Under the pieces are notes generated by a model that worked only from the letters and a program-made list of their open reading frames with translations, ran no database searches and was not told the DNA's origin. This document shows, piece after piece, positions 1-8,380 of a stretch of DNA of 64,000 nt. Every line of letters starts with the position of its first letter. The stretch's first letter is position 1. The position numbers were made by a program, and so were the translations under genes. The stretch is from RGIG6353 sp964558655 (GTDB lineage: Bacteria; Bacillota; Clostridia; Oscillospirales; SIG627): assembly GCA_964558655.1 (NCBI GenBank), contig CAZLEX010000001.1:62001-126000 (forward strand). Reading direction: 5' to 3'.

Positions 1-288
1 GGCAACGGTTATAAGTGCCCCGAGAATAAAGGAAACTATAAGCGGAATTGCAATTTTTTTAGATTTTGCAAGCTGGACACCTATATTTTCGCTTAACGGT
101 TGCATAGAAATGTCGGCACCTATTGTAAAAAGACTCATTCCGAAAATTATCATCAAAGTTCCGAAAAAGAAAAGTACAAGCACACCGGATTGCATGGGTG
201 CGACAGAAATGCTTAAGAGCAACACTATCACAAATATCGGAAGTGAAGAAAGTGCCGACTCCTTCATCGCTTTTCCAAGTAATTTCAA
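1..288 (-). CDS. DUF1538 family membrane protein, N-terminal fragment
   Basis: This is an integral membrane protein of unknown function that runs off the left edge of the window, leaving 96 codons. The TTG start at 288 is preceded by GGAGG at 296-300 with 7-nt spacing. Two hydrophobic stretches are visible. Between them lies a segment containing GMSLFTIGADISM, followed by a charged linker ending KSKKIAIP, which I recognise as the conserved start of DUF1538 proteins. Members are multi-spanning and often occur as tandem domains; no transport substrate is established, so none is assigned. A hairpin terminator at 382-415 separates it from the operon upstream on the same strand, so it is probably transcribed separately. 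Family assignment rests on motif recall. Confidence 0.7.
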   Translation of the reverse strand, partial: MKLLGKAMKESALSSLPIFVIVLLLSISVAPMQSGVLVLFFFGTLMIIFGMSLFTIGADISMQPLSENIGVQLAKSKKIAIPLIVSFILGALITVA

Positions 289-381
289 GCCAAATCCTCC
301 ATATCTTTTTATTTATCACTAATTTTATTATATGCCACCATATACTGAATTTTAGCACAAAAATATGAACCATTCAATAAT

Positions 382-415
382 AAAACCTTTATTTTTTCAG
401 AAAAATAAAGGTTTT
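382..415 (-). terminator. Perfect 15-bp hairpin, intrinsic terminator
   Basis: Arms AAAACCTTTATTTTT (382-396) and AAAAATAAAGGTTTT (401-415) pair perfectly around a 4-nt loop. It lies just past the stop of the EamA gene (430), so it most likely ends that minus-strand operon. It is A/T-rich with T runs on both sides. Confidence 0.7.
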
Positions 416-429
416 TGTCATTTTTTATA

Positions 430-843
430 TTACAGTGCCATAATGAGTGTTCCGATTCCTATAAAAACACAGCCCACCAAAGATTTAGCATTAAATTTTT
501 CATGCAAAAAAATAAAAGAAAGCACCAATGTAAATATTACACTGAGTTTATCAACGGGAACAACCCTCGATACATCTCCGACTTGCAATGCTCTGTAATA
601 GCAAAGCCAGGAAGCACCTGTTGCAAGTCCGGACAAAATCAAAAAGATCCAGCTTTTCCGACTTATCTCGAAAATACCGCTTTGAGTGTCGGTAAGAAAA
701 ACCATTCCCCAAGCCATAACAACGACAACAACCGTTCTTATAGCTGTCGCAAGAGTTGAATTTACACCGTCAATACCCGCTTTTGCAAGAACGGAAGTAA
801 GGGAAGCAAAAATCGCTGACAATAGTGCAAACAAAAACCACAT
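430..843 (-). CDS. Half-size EamA-domain (drug/metabolite transporter superfamily) protein
   Basis: A 137-aa integral membrane protein with about five hydrophobic segments, matching one EamA repeat. Classic DMT permeases have two repeats and ten helices, so this must dimerise or pair with another half to work. The repeat ends with the usual PVDKLSVIFTLVLSFIFLHE-type segment, where the conserved E of the last helices is present. The start ATG at 843 follows AAGGAGGAATTTTT. It sits 40 nt after the GNAT gene and may belong to the envelope-stress operon upstream. The substrate is unknown; small-metabolite export is the family norm. Confidence 0.8.
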   Translation of the reverse strand: MWFLFALLSAIFASLTSVLAKAGIDGVNSTLATAIRTVVVVVMAWGMVFLTDTQSGIFEISRKSWIFLILSGLATGASWLCYYRALQVGDVSRVVPVDKLSVIFTLVLSFIFLHEKFNAKSLVGCVFIGIGTLIMAL

Positions 844-883
844 AAAAATTCCTCCTTGATTTTTTGCGATTACAATTAAGAAT

Positions 884-1447
884 TCACGATTTTGTAAAGT
901 TCGGCGACAAAGGATTGCTTTTATGTTTTCCGATTATTTTCTCCATGTAAATCATATTGTACCATCTACCGAATTTACAGCCGCACCTGTAAAATTCACC
1001 GACCTTTTTAAAACCGATATGAGAATGAAAATCGGCACTGCTTTTCGTAAGATATTCGTCTTCTTTTTCCGGATAAGCAATACAGGCGTACAAATTCGTT
1101 ATCCCCATCTCGAAAAGACGGTTTTCCAGTGCTTCATAAAGCATTTTGCCCATGTTGCACTTTTGACTGTTTATATCAATATATATGGTAAGCGTACATG
1201 ACCATTCATACGCTTTTCTGTCCATAAATGGTGCTGCATAAGCGAATCCTTCAATTCTGCCGTTTTTTAAAATTACAAAATAAGGATATTTTCGGCAAAT
1301 GTTCTTCATTCGCATTTTAAATTCTTCAAGCGAAGGTACTTCATATTCAAATGTTATTGCCGTATTTTTTACATAGTAACCGTATATTTCCAGAAGACGC
1401 TGTGCATCTTCAATTAAACATTCACGAACTTTTAATGAATTTTCCAT
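884..1447 (-). CDS. GNAT-family N-acetyltransferase (phosphinothricin acetyltransferase-like)
   Basis: A 187-aa cytoplasmic acetyl-CoA-dependent N-acetyltransferase. The N-terminal segment with IRxC.xDA-like spacing, then YAAPFMDRKAYEWSCTLTIYI, places it near the Pat/Bar-type amino-acid N-acetyltransferases. The acetyl-CoA loop (motif A) reads KCNMGKMLYEALE around residue 105. It lacks the first Gly of the usual R/Q-x-x-G-x-G/A signature, although the second Gly and the Lys remain. It lies 17 nt after the anti-sigma gene with only a weak ribosome site, so translation may be coupled to that operon. The substrate is unknown; antibiotic or amino-acid acetylation are the family options. Confidence 0.75.
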   Translation of the reverse strand: MENSLKVRECLIEDAQRLLEIYGYYVKNTAITFEYEVPSLEEFKMRMKNICRKYPYFVILKNGRIEGFAYAAPFMDRKAYEWSCTLTIYIDINSQKCNMGKMLYEALENRLFEMGITNLYACIAYPEKEDEYLTKSSADFHSHIGFKKVGEFYRCGCKFGRWYNMIYMEKIIGKHKSNPLSPNFTKS

Positions 1448-1464
1448 ATAATAACCGTCGCTTT

Positions 1465-2340
1465 TCAGCGATATTCCTGCTTTAAATAATCTTTGATTAT
1501 GGATTTGCTTACCGTAAATTCTGGAGTGCCCATTGAACCGGGAGCGACTTCATATTTATCGAACACTATAACAAGATCTCCGTTATCGTTCCAGTAAAAG
1601 TTGTGATCTAATGACAGCTCGTTAAAGTCCCATCCTACAAATGCGTCATCAACCCAATAAATAATTCCGTTTTCGGGATCGAGCAAAGAACGCATTTGCT
1701 CTTTTATGTTGTTTTCAGTTACGGTATAAAATTCATCGTTTGCAACGATATCGCTCAATTGAACAATTTTTCCGCTCACATTATCTATGTGATAATATTT
1801 ATAATAAGTGTTACTGCTTCCCGCAGCTTCGTGAACGGTAATTTTAAGTGTAAACCATTTTTGAGTATTTGTTATTACATCATAATCAACATAAATTGAG
1901 CTATGTCCTTCAATTCCGACAATTTTAAGATCTTCGTTGAACCTGTCCGAAAGAATTTTCGTAAGTTCGTCTATATCTTTGTTGATATATTCGTCGGCAT
2001 CGTGATTTTCACTTTCAATTTTCGGAACGGAAATATTCATTTCGTGATATTCGTCGGTGTAAAAATAATTTCTTATTGTAACAGCTTTGACAATATCGCT
2101 TATAATCGGAATTTTCTCCATAGTTTTTGCATACACCGTGCTTACATTCGGCAAAATTATAAGGCAAATTATTATCAGAGACGCTGCAAGCGATATTGCC
2201 GGAGAAAGTAACTTTGTCTTCTTGATTTCTTTTTCGGATAGCGACGAAAGAGTTTTTTCGATTTTTTCTTTGGCACTGTCTGAAATATCCGATTTTTCCT
2301 CTTTTGCTTTTGCTCTTATAAAATCATCAAAATCATTCAT
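1465..2340 (-). CDS. RsiV-like anti-sigma factor with DUF3298-type extracellular domain
   Basis: A 291-aa membrane anti-sigma factor. The cytoplasmic N-terminus (1-40) is highly charged, a single membrane helix spans about 44-63, and the remainder is extracellular. After the helix comes VYAKTMEKIPIISDIVKAV, typical of RsiV-type proteins, then a DUF3298-like domain (about 165-285). In Bacillus subtilis and Clostridioides difficile, RsiV binds lysozyme through this domain and is then cleaved to free SigV; lysozyme sensing here is inference. I chose ATG 2340 (AAAGGAGG at a 9-nt spacing) over TTG 2346, which is too close to the ribosome site. It overlaps the end of the sigma gene, as is normal for a sigma/anti-sigma pair. 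Confidence 0.82.
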   Translation of the reverse strand: MNDFDDFIRAKAKEEKSDISDSAKEKIEKTLSSLSEKEIKKTKLLSPAISLAASLIIICLIILPNVSTVYAKTMEKIPIISDIVKAVTIRNYFYTDEYHEMNISVPKIESENHDADEYINKDIDELTKILSDRFNEDLKIVGIEGHSSIYVDYDVITNTQKWFTLKITVHEAAGSSNTYYKYYHIDNVSGKIVQLSDIVANDEFYTVTENNIKEQMRSLLDPENGIIYWVDDAFVGWDFNELSLDHNFYWNDNGDLVIVFDKYEVAPGSMGTPEFTVSKSIIKDYLKQEYR

Positions 2341-2824
2341 TCTCAAAGTCCTCCTTTAATATTTCCCGCAACTGTTTTCTGGCACGGGAAAGACGCTTTT
2401 TAACGGTAACTACGGAAGAACAGGTAATTTTTGAAATTTGCGATATTGAAAAATCTTCATAATAAAAAAGTACAATTACCGTTCTGTACGGCTGTTTCAA
2501 ACTTTCAACCGCATCACGCAAAGAAATGTTTGTTATCAAGCGGCTTTGATCGCTTTTGCCGATAATAAACTCCGCTTCTTCCAAAGAAACAGTCCCGGAA
2601 TTTTTACGGATGAATTCGACCGCCGTGTTATGCACTATTCGCAATATCCACGGTTTAAAAGCGTTATCATTTTTCAGGGTATCAAATTTTTTATACGCAC
2701 GGTATATGGACTCACTTATTATTTCAGATGCATCGGCATCGTTTTTCACTATTGAAAACGCAAGAGAATACATCGCCTTTTCGCAGAGCCGCACTTGTTC
2801 ACAAAATGTATCTCTTTGAGTCAA
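2333..2824 (-). CDS. ECF RNA polymerase sigma factor (SigV-like)
   Basis: A 163-aa group IV sigma factor. Region 2 spans about residues 9-75, ending FKPWILRIVHNTAVEFIR. Region 4 spans about 105-155 with the helix-turn-helix SISQISKITCSSVVTVKKRL. No other domains are present. The start chosen is TTG 2824, which has AAGGAG 8 nt upstream inside the preceding gene; a longer reading from 2878 would lie wholly within that gene. The start sits 2 nt after the SGNH gene stop. Pairing with an RsiV-like anti-sigma and an upstream acyltransferase makes a SigV-type wall-stress role likely. Its own promoter is probably the ECF-type site at 5092-5119. Confidence 0.88.
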   Translation of the reverse strand: MTQRDTFCEQVRLCEKAMYSLAFSIVKNDADASEIISESIYRAYKKFDTLKNDNAFKPWILRIVHNTAVEFIRKNSGTVSLEEAEFIIGKSDQSRLITNISLRDAVESLKQPYRTVIVLFYYEDFSISQISKITCSSVVTVKKRLSRARKQLREILKEDFENE

Positions 2825-2826
2825 AA

Positions 2827-3654
2827 TTATTTCTCCTTGATATATTTGGCAGTCTCTTTGCGTATCCATTCGCCCCACTCTAAATAGTATTTACCGTAAA
2901 GATGTGCATTATCGAAAGTTTTATCAGAAGACAAACACCCGTTTTCATCGTCAAAAAGGTAATTTGCATCAATGTAAAATATTTTTTCATTATCGGCAAA
3001 TTTTGCGATTTCTGCATTGAGCATGTTTATTTTTTTATTGTTAATTACTTTATCACTGTCCGAACGGTCTTTTGAAAGATGAAGATTGGCTTGAATGAAT
3101 ATAATTGCTTCGGGCTGCTTTTCACTTATAAAATCAACCAGTTGTTTGTATTTATTAACTATACTCTGAAAATCATATCCCAATTCGTTAATACCGAGCA
3201 TTACATATATTTTGCCGTATTTTTTACTGCTTAAAAGTTCTGTTAAGTAAACTTTTCCCACGCCTTCCACCGAAATGCGATCATCGTAAATATTAAACAC
3301 ACTCATACCGGTATGTGCGAAAAAATCAGCTTCCGTTATATTTGCATATTCATAAATTCCGACGGTTCTCGAATCCCCGATAAACAGTGCATCGGTCATG
3401 CTTGCCGGAGTAAGCTCTTTTTCATCGTACTCCGGAGTTTGAGGAATGTCTGTATCACTTGGAGCGGTAACATTACTGTCTTCCGATTTTTTCGGTATAT
3501 CCGTGTTAGGTGTCGTGTATGTACTGTCATCTTGACCTATATCCGAAAAATCTTCCTCTTTGCTTTCGTCTGCTTTTATAAAACGGCTGAAAATCACCAC
3601 AGCAATAATCATTACGGCAAATGCGGCCAAAGTTATTAAATTTGATTTTTTCAT
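2827..3654 (-). CDS. Membrane-anchored SGNH/GDSL hydrolase, acyl-transfer partner
   Basis: A 275-aa protein with an N-terminal signal-anchor helix (about 6-24), a Ser/Thr/Pro/Asp-rich stalk (30-80), and an extracellular SGNH domain. Catalytic blocks are visible: GDSRT (Ser95), LGINE (Asn156) and DNAHLYG (Asp248, His251). Because the MBOAT gene lies immediately upstream, it probably receives an acyl group passed across the membrane and attaches it to a wall polymer, as PatB or the C-terminal domain of OatA does; a plain esterase is the alternative. I start at ATG 3654 with GAGG 6 nt upstream. An in-frame ATG at 3666 overlaps the MBOAT stop (TAATG) but lacks a ribosome site. Confidence 0.85.
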   Translation of the reverse strand: MKKSNLITLAAFAVMIIAVVIFSRFIKADESKEEDFSDIGQDDSTYTTPNTDIPKKSEDSNVTAPSDTDIPQTPEYDEKELTPASMTDALFIGDSRTVGIYEYANITEADFFAHTGMSVFNIYDDRISVEGVGKVYLTELLSSKKYGKIYVMLGINELGYDFQSIVNKYKQLVDFISEKQPEAIIFIQANLHLSKDRSDSDKVINNKKINMLNAEIAKFADNEKIFYIDANYLFDDENGCLSSDKTFDNAHLYGKYYLEWGEWIRKETAKYIKEK

Positions 3655-3665
3655 TTGGTACCTCA

Positions 3666-5060
3666 TTAAAATCTAAAATACAAAAACGGATCGTCAAATC
3701 CTCTGTACATACAATAAAGACTTGCAAAAAACACTGTCGCAAGAAATACAAATATTATGATGCGATTTTTTATTTTTTTTATAAATTTATAAGGAATTTC
3801 GGTTGAAAAAAGCAAGCCTGTAATCAGGAAAGGATAGTACTGCCCTAAATATTTAAGATAATCATGTCTGAACACCGACCAAACTCCGCCGCCGAAGAAA
3901 GGGAAAAGTCTGGTAAAAAAGCAAACAAGGTTTTCAAAATCCGTTATGGCAAACAGTGCAAAAGACAGCGGTATGACAAATGCCATATATATGTGTCCTA
4001 TCACACGGTGACGGTTCAGATAATCTCCCAAAAACAGTTTTTCGATAAATATAAGCAAAAAAAGTACAAAACCCCATAAAAGAAAATTATATCCGGCACC
4101 GTGCCATATTCCCGTTAAAATCCAAACGATAAATAAATTTCTTACGGTATTGGCAAAACCGTGTCGGCTGCCTCCGAGCGGAATATATACATATTCTTTA
4201 AACCATGAGCCGAGCGTTATGTGCCAATTTTTCCAAAAATCCGTTACGGTAACGGTAGTATACGGATGATTGAAATTCTTCGGAAGTTTAAAACCGAGCA
4301 TTTCTCCAAGTCCTATTGCCATAAGAGAATATCCGAAAAAATCAAGATATATTTGTAAAGTATAGGCGATAAGTGCGATCCACGCCAGCGGAGTTGATAT
4401 GCTTTCAAACCCGATCGCCTGCGTTTGAGACCAAAGTTTTCCGAGAGGATTTGCGAGCAAAACTTTTAAGCCAAGTCCGAATATAAAAATCCCTATTCCG
4501 TTGACAGAGCGATGAACGGTTATCTTTCTGTGATTAAGTTCGGCTTTTACAGTGTCGTAAGTAACAATCGGTCCGGCTATAAGCTGTTCAAACATAGATA
4601 TGTAAACGGCATAATTCAATAAACTTTTCTCAGCTTTTACTTTTCCTCTGTACACATCGGCTAAATAAGACATTCCCTGAAATGTGTAAAAAGAAATTCC
4701 TATGGGTAAAACGATTTGTGCAAATGAAGAAAAATCGTCGGAAATACGGCTCAATTCTCCCACAATAAAATTGGCATATTTAAAAATACAGAGACTTATC
4801 AAATGAAAAACAACTCCGGCAATCAGTAACGGTTTTCTGATTCCTCTGAATTTTTCCATTCCGAATCCGACGGCAAAATCCATAATAATGGTTATTACAA
4901 AAAGTATAAAATGATACGGAGAATTTATTGTGCCGACAAAATAGAAAACCATACTGCCCCAAAGCAAAACCGCATTTTTAAAATTAAAGGATACCGAATA
5001 ATAGCAAACAAAAAATATCGGCATAAATATTAAAACAAATTGTAAGCTGCTGAAAACCAT
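3666..5060 (-). CDS. MBOAT-family O-acyltransferase (AlgI/PatA/DltB-like), copy 1
   Basis: A 464-aa polytopic membrane protein of the membrane-bound O-acyltransferase family. It has about ten hydrophobic helices, the conserved FxxxWxxWHITLGSWFKEY block (His280) and the invariant catalytic His320 in GIWHGAG. The family moves an acyl group, usually acetyl, from a cytoplasmic donor to the outer face, where a partner hydrolase transfers it to polysaccharide. Here the partner is the SGNH protein directly downstream. D-alanylation is unlikely because no dltA or dltC genes are nearby. It heads a tight four-gene run with the ECF sigma and RsiV-like genes. A second copy lies at 21839-23254. The polymer modified is not known from sequence. 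Confidence 0.9.
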   Translation of the reverse strand: MVFSSLQFVLIFMPIFFVCYYSVSFNFKNAVLLWGSMVFYFVGTINSPYHFILFVITIIMDFAVGFGMEKFRGIRKPLLIAGVVFHLISLCIFKYANFIVGELSRISDDFSSFAQIVLPIGISFYTFQGMSYLADVYRGKVKAEKSLLNYAVYISMFEQLIAGPIVTYDTVKAELNHRKITVHRSVNGIGIFIFGLGLKVLLANPLGKLWSQTQAIGFESISTPLAWIALIAYTLQIYLDFFGYSLMAIGLGEMLGFKLPKNFNHPYTTVTVTDFWKNWHITLGSWFKEYVYIPLGGSRHGFANTVRNLFIVWILTGIWHGAGYNFLLWGFVLFLLIFIEKLFLGDYLNRHRVIGHIYMAFVIPLSFALFAITDFENLVCFFTRLFPFFGGGVWSVFRHDYLKYLGQYYPFLITGLLFSTEIPYKFIKKIKNRIIIFVFLATVFFASLYCMYRGFDDPFLYFRF

Positions 5061-5091
5061 TTCGGTATCCTCCGTTTCTTCATCTGATATA

Positions 5092-5119
5092 CAGACGAAA
5101 CAAAACAGTAAAAGGTGAC
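5092..5119 (-). promoter_or_regulatory. Candidate ECF-type promoter of the MBOAT/sigma cassette
   Basis: On the minus strand, GTCACC (5119-5114), a 16-bp T-rich spacer and CGTCTG (5097-5092) precede the MBOAT start by 32 nt. Wall-stress ECF promoters in Firmicutes look like TGAAAC-N16-CGTCTA. The -10 and spacing fit well and the -35 only partly. It occupies the only gap of any size upstream of the cassette. Confidence 0.45.
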
Positions 5120-6099
5120 TATTTTATTTGTCTGAATTTAATTTTTATATTAAATTTACTTTCGAGATATATTATATTTTCTTTCTTGTATCCCACATTT
5201 GCTGATATTTCACGGGACGGAACAAAAATTTCCACAGTATCTCCCTCTTTAAAATTCACCCCATTCAGATATCTTTCGAGTTCGTCACGCTTATCGCGGG
5301 AAATAACTCTCTCTCCCCACGATTCGTCATAAATACTTACGGCATCATCACCTCTCACGCCTTCGGAGGAACATAAACCGATTCTGAGAATCTTTACATT
5401 ACTTTCTTTGAATATGCGATATACGGCGAGAGTTCTTTCGATGCTTTCTTCGAGAGTTAGAGGAGTAAACTCACCGGACTGCATAATTTCGGCAAGACCG
5501 GTTTCTTTGAAAACGACCGTAGGATAAATTCTTGCGGATTCCGCTTTACATTCAACAATTTTTTTGGCTGTGCAAATTTCGCTTTCGGAATTTGCACCGT
5601 ACATTCCCGTCATCATCTGACCGGTAAGACGAAAAGAATGGGAAACCACTCTTTTCATTGCTTCTATTGCACATTCGGCATTATGCCCGCGTGCATTTCC
5701 GATTAGGACCGAATCGTCAAGAGACTGTATTCCGAGCTCTATATCTTCAACATAGTGTTTTGAAAGAATATCCAAAATTTCTTCGCTTACCGCATCGGGA
5801 CGGGTGGAGAGGCGTACACTTTTTACACAGCCTTTTTCGACATATTCATCGGAAATTTTAAGAAGTGCAAGCATAAGCTCCCTTTCTATAGCCGTAAAAC
5901 TTCCTCCGAAAAAAGCTATCTGTACATCATAATCGCTCGGTATCGTCGATAAACACGCATCTATTTCGCTTCTAACAGTATCAATCGAAAAACGGCTTTT
6001 GCCGGAAATTTTCCTTTGATTGCAAAACAGGCAGGTATTGGGACACCCTTCATGCGGAACAAATATGGGAATCGAACAATGTTTTACGCTCTTTTCCAT
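5119..6099 (-). CDS. Elp3-like radical SAM protein without acetyltransferase domain
   Basis: A 326-aa radical SAM enzyme. The iron-sulfur motif CPNTCLFC (C-x3-C-x2-C, about residues 19-26) follows IPIFVPHEGC, as in the Elp3/YhcC branch. FFGGSFTAIE and the later LSTRPD segment are the usual SAM-binding and barrel strands. The C-terminal GNAT domain of true Elp3 is absent: the protein ends after a short TRAM-like segment. Its target is unknown; related proteins act on tRNA. The ATG at 6099 lies inside the end of cysS (16-nt overlap), so it is the third gene of the T-box-controlled cysE-cysS operon. That suggests a link to cysteine supply or tRNA, by inference. Confidence 0.78.
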   Translation of the reverse strand: MEKSVKHCSIPIFVPHEGCPNTCLFCNQRKISGKSRFSIDTVRSEIDACLSTIPSDYDVQIAFFGGSFTAIERELMLALLKISDEYVEKGCVKSVRLSTRPDAVSEEILDILSKHYVEDIELGIQSLDDSVLIGNARGHNAECAIEAMKRVVSHSFRLTGQMMTGMYGANSESEICTAKKIVECKAESARIYPTVVFKETGLAEIMQSGEFTPLTLEESIERTLAVYRIFKESNVKILRIGLCSSEGVRGDDAVSIYDESWGERVISRDKRDELERYLNGVNFKEGDTVEIFVPSREISANVGYKKENIIYLESKFNIKIKFRQIK

Positions 6100-7478
6100 T
6101 TTGTCCCGTCCGCTGTATCTTCGAGAATTATTCCGCGTTTTTTGAGTTCGTCACGAATTTTATCGGCAGTGGCAAAATCACGGATTTTTTTGGCTTCGCT
6201 TCTTTTTGCTACGAGTGCGTCTATTTCGTCATCATCTTCTTTTCTTTCTTCTATCGGTGCAAGGAATCCCAAAAGTCCGGCGAGTTCTTCCCAGAGAGAA
6301 AGGATTTTCAAAGTTTCGTTTTTATTCAAATTTGCTTTTGAAATCAATATATTCACCGCACGGCAAAGTTCAAAAAGCACAGAAACAGCATCGGCAGTAT
6401 TAAAATCATTGTCGAGAACTTCAATAAATTTATTTCTGAAAGAATCGAGCACTTCCACTTCTTTTGAAATATCGGTGCCTTCAACGGCCGTATTTACCGT
6501 ATTGCGTATTGCATTTTCACAGTTATAAAGACGCTCAAGAGAGGCTTTGGCTGATGAAAGGCTTTCCGAAGTGAAGTTTATGGGGCTTCTGTAATGAGAA
6601 GAAATCAAGAAAAATCTTATTGAGGGATACCCGTATTTTTCCGCCGCATCACGCACTGTAAAAAAGTTTCCGAGTGATTTTGACATTTTCCTGTTATCCA
6701 CATTAATATATCCGTTATGCAAAAATACACGGCAAAACGGAACTCCGAAAGCCGCTTCTGATTGTGCGATTTCGTTTTCGTGATGAGGGAATGTCAAATC
6801 TTGTCCTCCGCAATGAATATCTATGGTTTTTCCAAGATATTTATCGACCATTGCGGAACATTCTATATGCCAGCCGGGTCTGCCTTTGCCCCACGGTGAT
6901 TCCCAATACGGTTCACCGTCCTTATAAGCTTTCCAAAGTGCAAAGTCAAGCGGATCGCGTTTGATTTCGTCAACATCTATTCTTGCACCGCTTTCCAAAT
7001 CGTCAATATTAAATCCGCCGAGTTTTCCGTAAGATTTGAAGGACCGTGCCGAATAATACACATCTCCGTTAGGTGCGGGATATGCGTAACCTTTTTCGAC
7101 CAATTTTTCGATAATTGATATTATTTCATTCATGTTTTCCGTTGCTCTCGGATGAAATGTTGCGGGATTAATTCCCAAACCGCGTGCATCGGTAAAATAT
7201 TCATCGATATATTTTTGTGCAATTTCCTGTACGGTGGTTTTTTCTTCGTTCGCTCTTTTTATCATTTTATCGTCGATATCGGTAAAATTTTGAACAAAAA
7301 CTACTTTATTGCCGCGATATTCGAGATATCGGCGTAAAAGGTCGAAAACGACAAAACAACGGGCGTTGCCTATATGAAAATAATTGTAAACGGTTGGACC
7401 GCAAGCATACATACGCACGGTATTGTCTTTAATCTCAAAGTTTTCGGTGGTTTTGGTAAGTGAATTGTAAAATCTCAT
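6084..7478 (-). CDS. cysS: Cysteinyl-tRNA synthetase
   Basis: A 464-aa class I synthetase that charges tRNA-Cys. Visible signatures are YFHIGNAR (HIGH motif, about residues 34-41), the KMSKSLGN loop near residue 265, and the zinc-site residues around CGPTVYN (Cys27), HIECSAM and HHENE. Length is normal for the bacterial enzyme and the anticodon-binding C-terminus ends with KxRDELKKRGIILEDT. Its ATG overlaps the cysE stop by 4 nt and its end overlaps the radical SAM gene, so all three are translated from one transcript. Expression should follow charged tRNA-Cys levels through the T-box at 8163-8375. Confidence 0.97.
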   Translation of the reverse strand: MRFYNSLTKTTENFEIKDNTVRMYACGPTVYNYFHIGNARCFVVFDLLRRYLEYRGNKVVFVQNFTDIDDKMIKRANEEKTTVQEIAQKYIDEYFTDARGLGINPATFHPRATENMNEIISIIEKLVEKGYAYPAPNGDVYYSARSFKSYGKLGGFNIDDLESGARIDVDEIKRDPLDFALWKAYKDGEPYWESPWGKGRPGWHIECSAMVDKYLGKTIDIHCGGQDLTFPHHENEIAQSEAAFGVPFCRVFLHNGYINVDNRKMSKSLGNFFTVRDAAEKYGYPSIRFFLISSHYRSPINFTSESLSSAKASLERLYNCENAIRNTVNTAVEGTDISKEVEVLDSFRNKFIEVLDNDFNTADAVSVLFELCRAVNILISKANLNKNETLKILSLWEELAGLLGFLAPIEERKEDDDEIDALVAKRSEAKKIRDFATADKIRDELKKRGIILEDTADGTKWKRA

Positions 7479-8101
7479 TTTTTGTCTCCTTTCAATTCTT
7501 CAATTGTTTTTTTCAAATTATCTATCTCGCTCTGAAGTCGGCAAAATTCCTGAGAGATGGGATCCGGAATATGTATCTGATCCATATCTTCTTTTTTTCC
7601 TCCTCTGCGGACAATTCTTGCAGGCACACCGACTGCGGTGCAATTATCGGGAATTTCGGTCAGTACAACCGCACCTGCTGCTATTTTGACATTATTTCCT
7701 ACTACAAAAGGTCCGAGTACTTTAGCTCCGGAACCTATCAGCACATTGTTTCCGATGGTCGGGTGACGCTTTCCGGTATCTTTCCCGGTACCGCCGAGAG
7801 TAACTCCCTGATAAATCGTACAGTCATCGCCTATTTCTGTGGTTTCTCCTATAACTACACCCGTACCGTGATCGATAAAAAGTCCTCTGCCGATAATCGC
7901 TCCGGGATGTATTTCAATTCCGGTTAAAAATTTTGAAAATTGAGAAATCGCTCTTGCCAAAAAGAAAAAATGTATTTTATAAAAAAAATGTGCTATTCTG
8001 TGATTAATAAGAGCGTGAAATCCAGAATAAAGTAAAATTATTTCTATGTACGAGCGTGCGGCGGGATCACGACGCCGTATTGCCTTCAAGTCTTTAATCA
8101 T
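7475..8101 (-). CDS. cysE: Serine O-acetyltransferase
   Basis: A 208-aa enzyme that makes O-acetylserine from serine and acetyl-CoA, the first step of cysteine synthesis. The N-terminal helical part (DPAARS, GFHALINHRIAHFFY) is followed by a left-handed beta-helix of hexapeptide repeats from about residue 60. These include the active-site GIEIHPGA, FIDHGTGVVIGETTEIG and GGTGK segments. The short C-terminal coiled tail (EIDNLKKTIEELKG) is common in the Firmicute form. The start is ATG 8101 behind CGGAGGTAAAA; an upstream extension lacks a ribosome site. It heads the cysE-cysS operon, and the same pairing under a T-box is known in Bacillus. Confidence 0.95.
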   Translation of the reverse strand: MIKDLKAIRRRDPAARSYIEIILLYSGFHALINHRIAHFFYKIHFFFLARAISQFSKFLTGIEIHPGAIIGRGLFIDHGTGVVIGETTEIGDDCTIYQGVTLGGTGKDTGKRHPTIGNNVLIGSGAKVLGPFVVGNNVKIAAGAVVLTEIPDNCTAVGVPARIVRRGGKKEDMDQIHIPDPISQEFCRLQSEIDNLKKTIEELKGDKK

Positions 8102-8162
8102 TTTTACCTCCGATTTATAAAATCTTCCAATTATATTATATATAAGCATTTCTTTTCGTGAT

Positions 8163-8375
8163 AAAAAAACGCCTCTCGCACTTATGCAAGAGGCGCAAGA
8201 GTTTGCGCGGTTCCACTCTCATTTATTACTTTTTCGGCTCAAAGTGCCACTTGCGGACGCACTTTCAGCGATTCCCTAAAAAACGGCTCTCAGCAACGCC
8301 GTTCTCTCTGTTTTTAAAAGATTCGTTTACTCTTTCCGAATGTTTACACACCTGGCAACTTGTTATATTAACTTT
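8163..8375 (-). promoter_or_regulatory. T-box leader (probable tRNA-Cys) of the cysE operon
   Basis: The T-box sequence GAGAGTGGAACCGCGC is at 8220-8205 on the minus strand. It is followed by an intrinsic terminator (8196-8163, stem CGCCTCT/AGAGGCG plus a T run). Upstream in the leader is an AGAGAG bulge followed by a small distal hairpin (ACGGC...GCCGT), typical of T-box stem I. T-box RNAs read through only when uncharged cognate tRNA binds. TGC at 8262-8260 is a possible cysteine specifier, consistent with the genes, but I could not fold stem I rigorously. Confidence 0.88.
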
Positions 8376-8380
8376 CACTC

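Noticed and set aside
430..843. Truncated pseudogene of a full-length EamA permease
   Set aside because: It has a strong ribosome site, an intact frame and a terminator right after its stop; half-size DMT proteins are a known functional form.
3666..5060. DltB of a teichoic-acid D-alanylation operon
   Set aside because: No dltA or dltC is nearby and the partner is an SGNH hydrolase, not DltD; the AlgI/PatA branch fits better.
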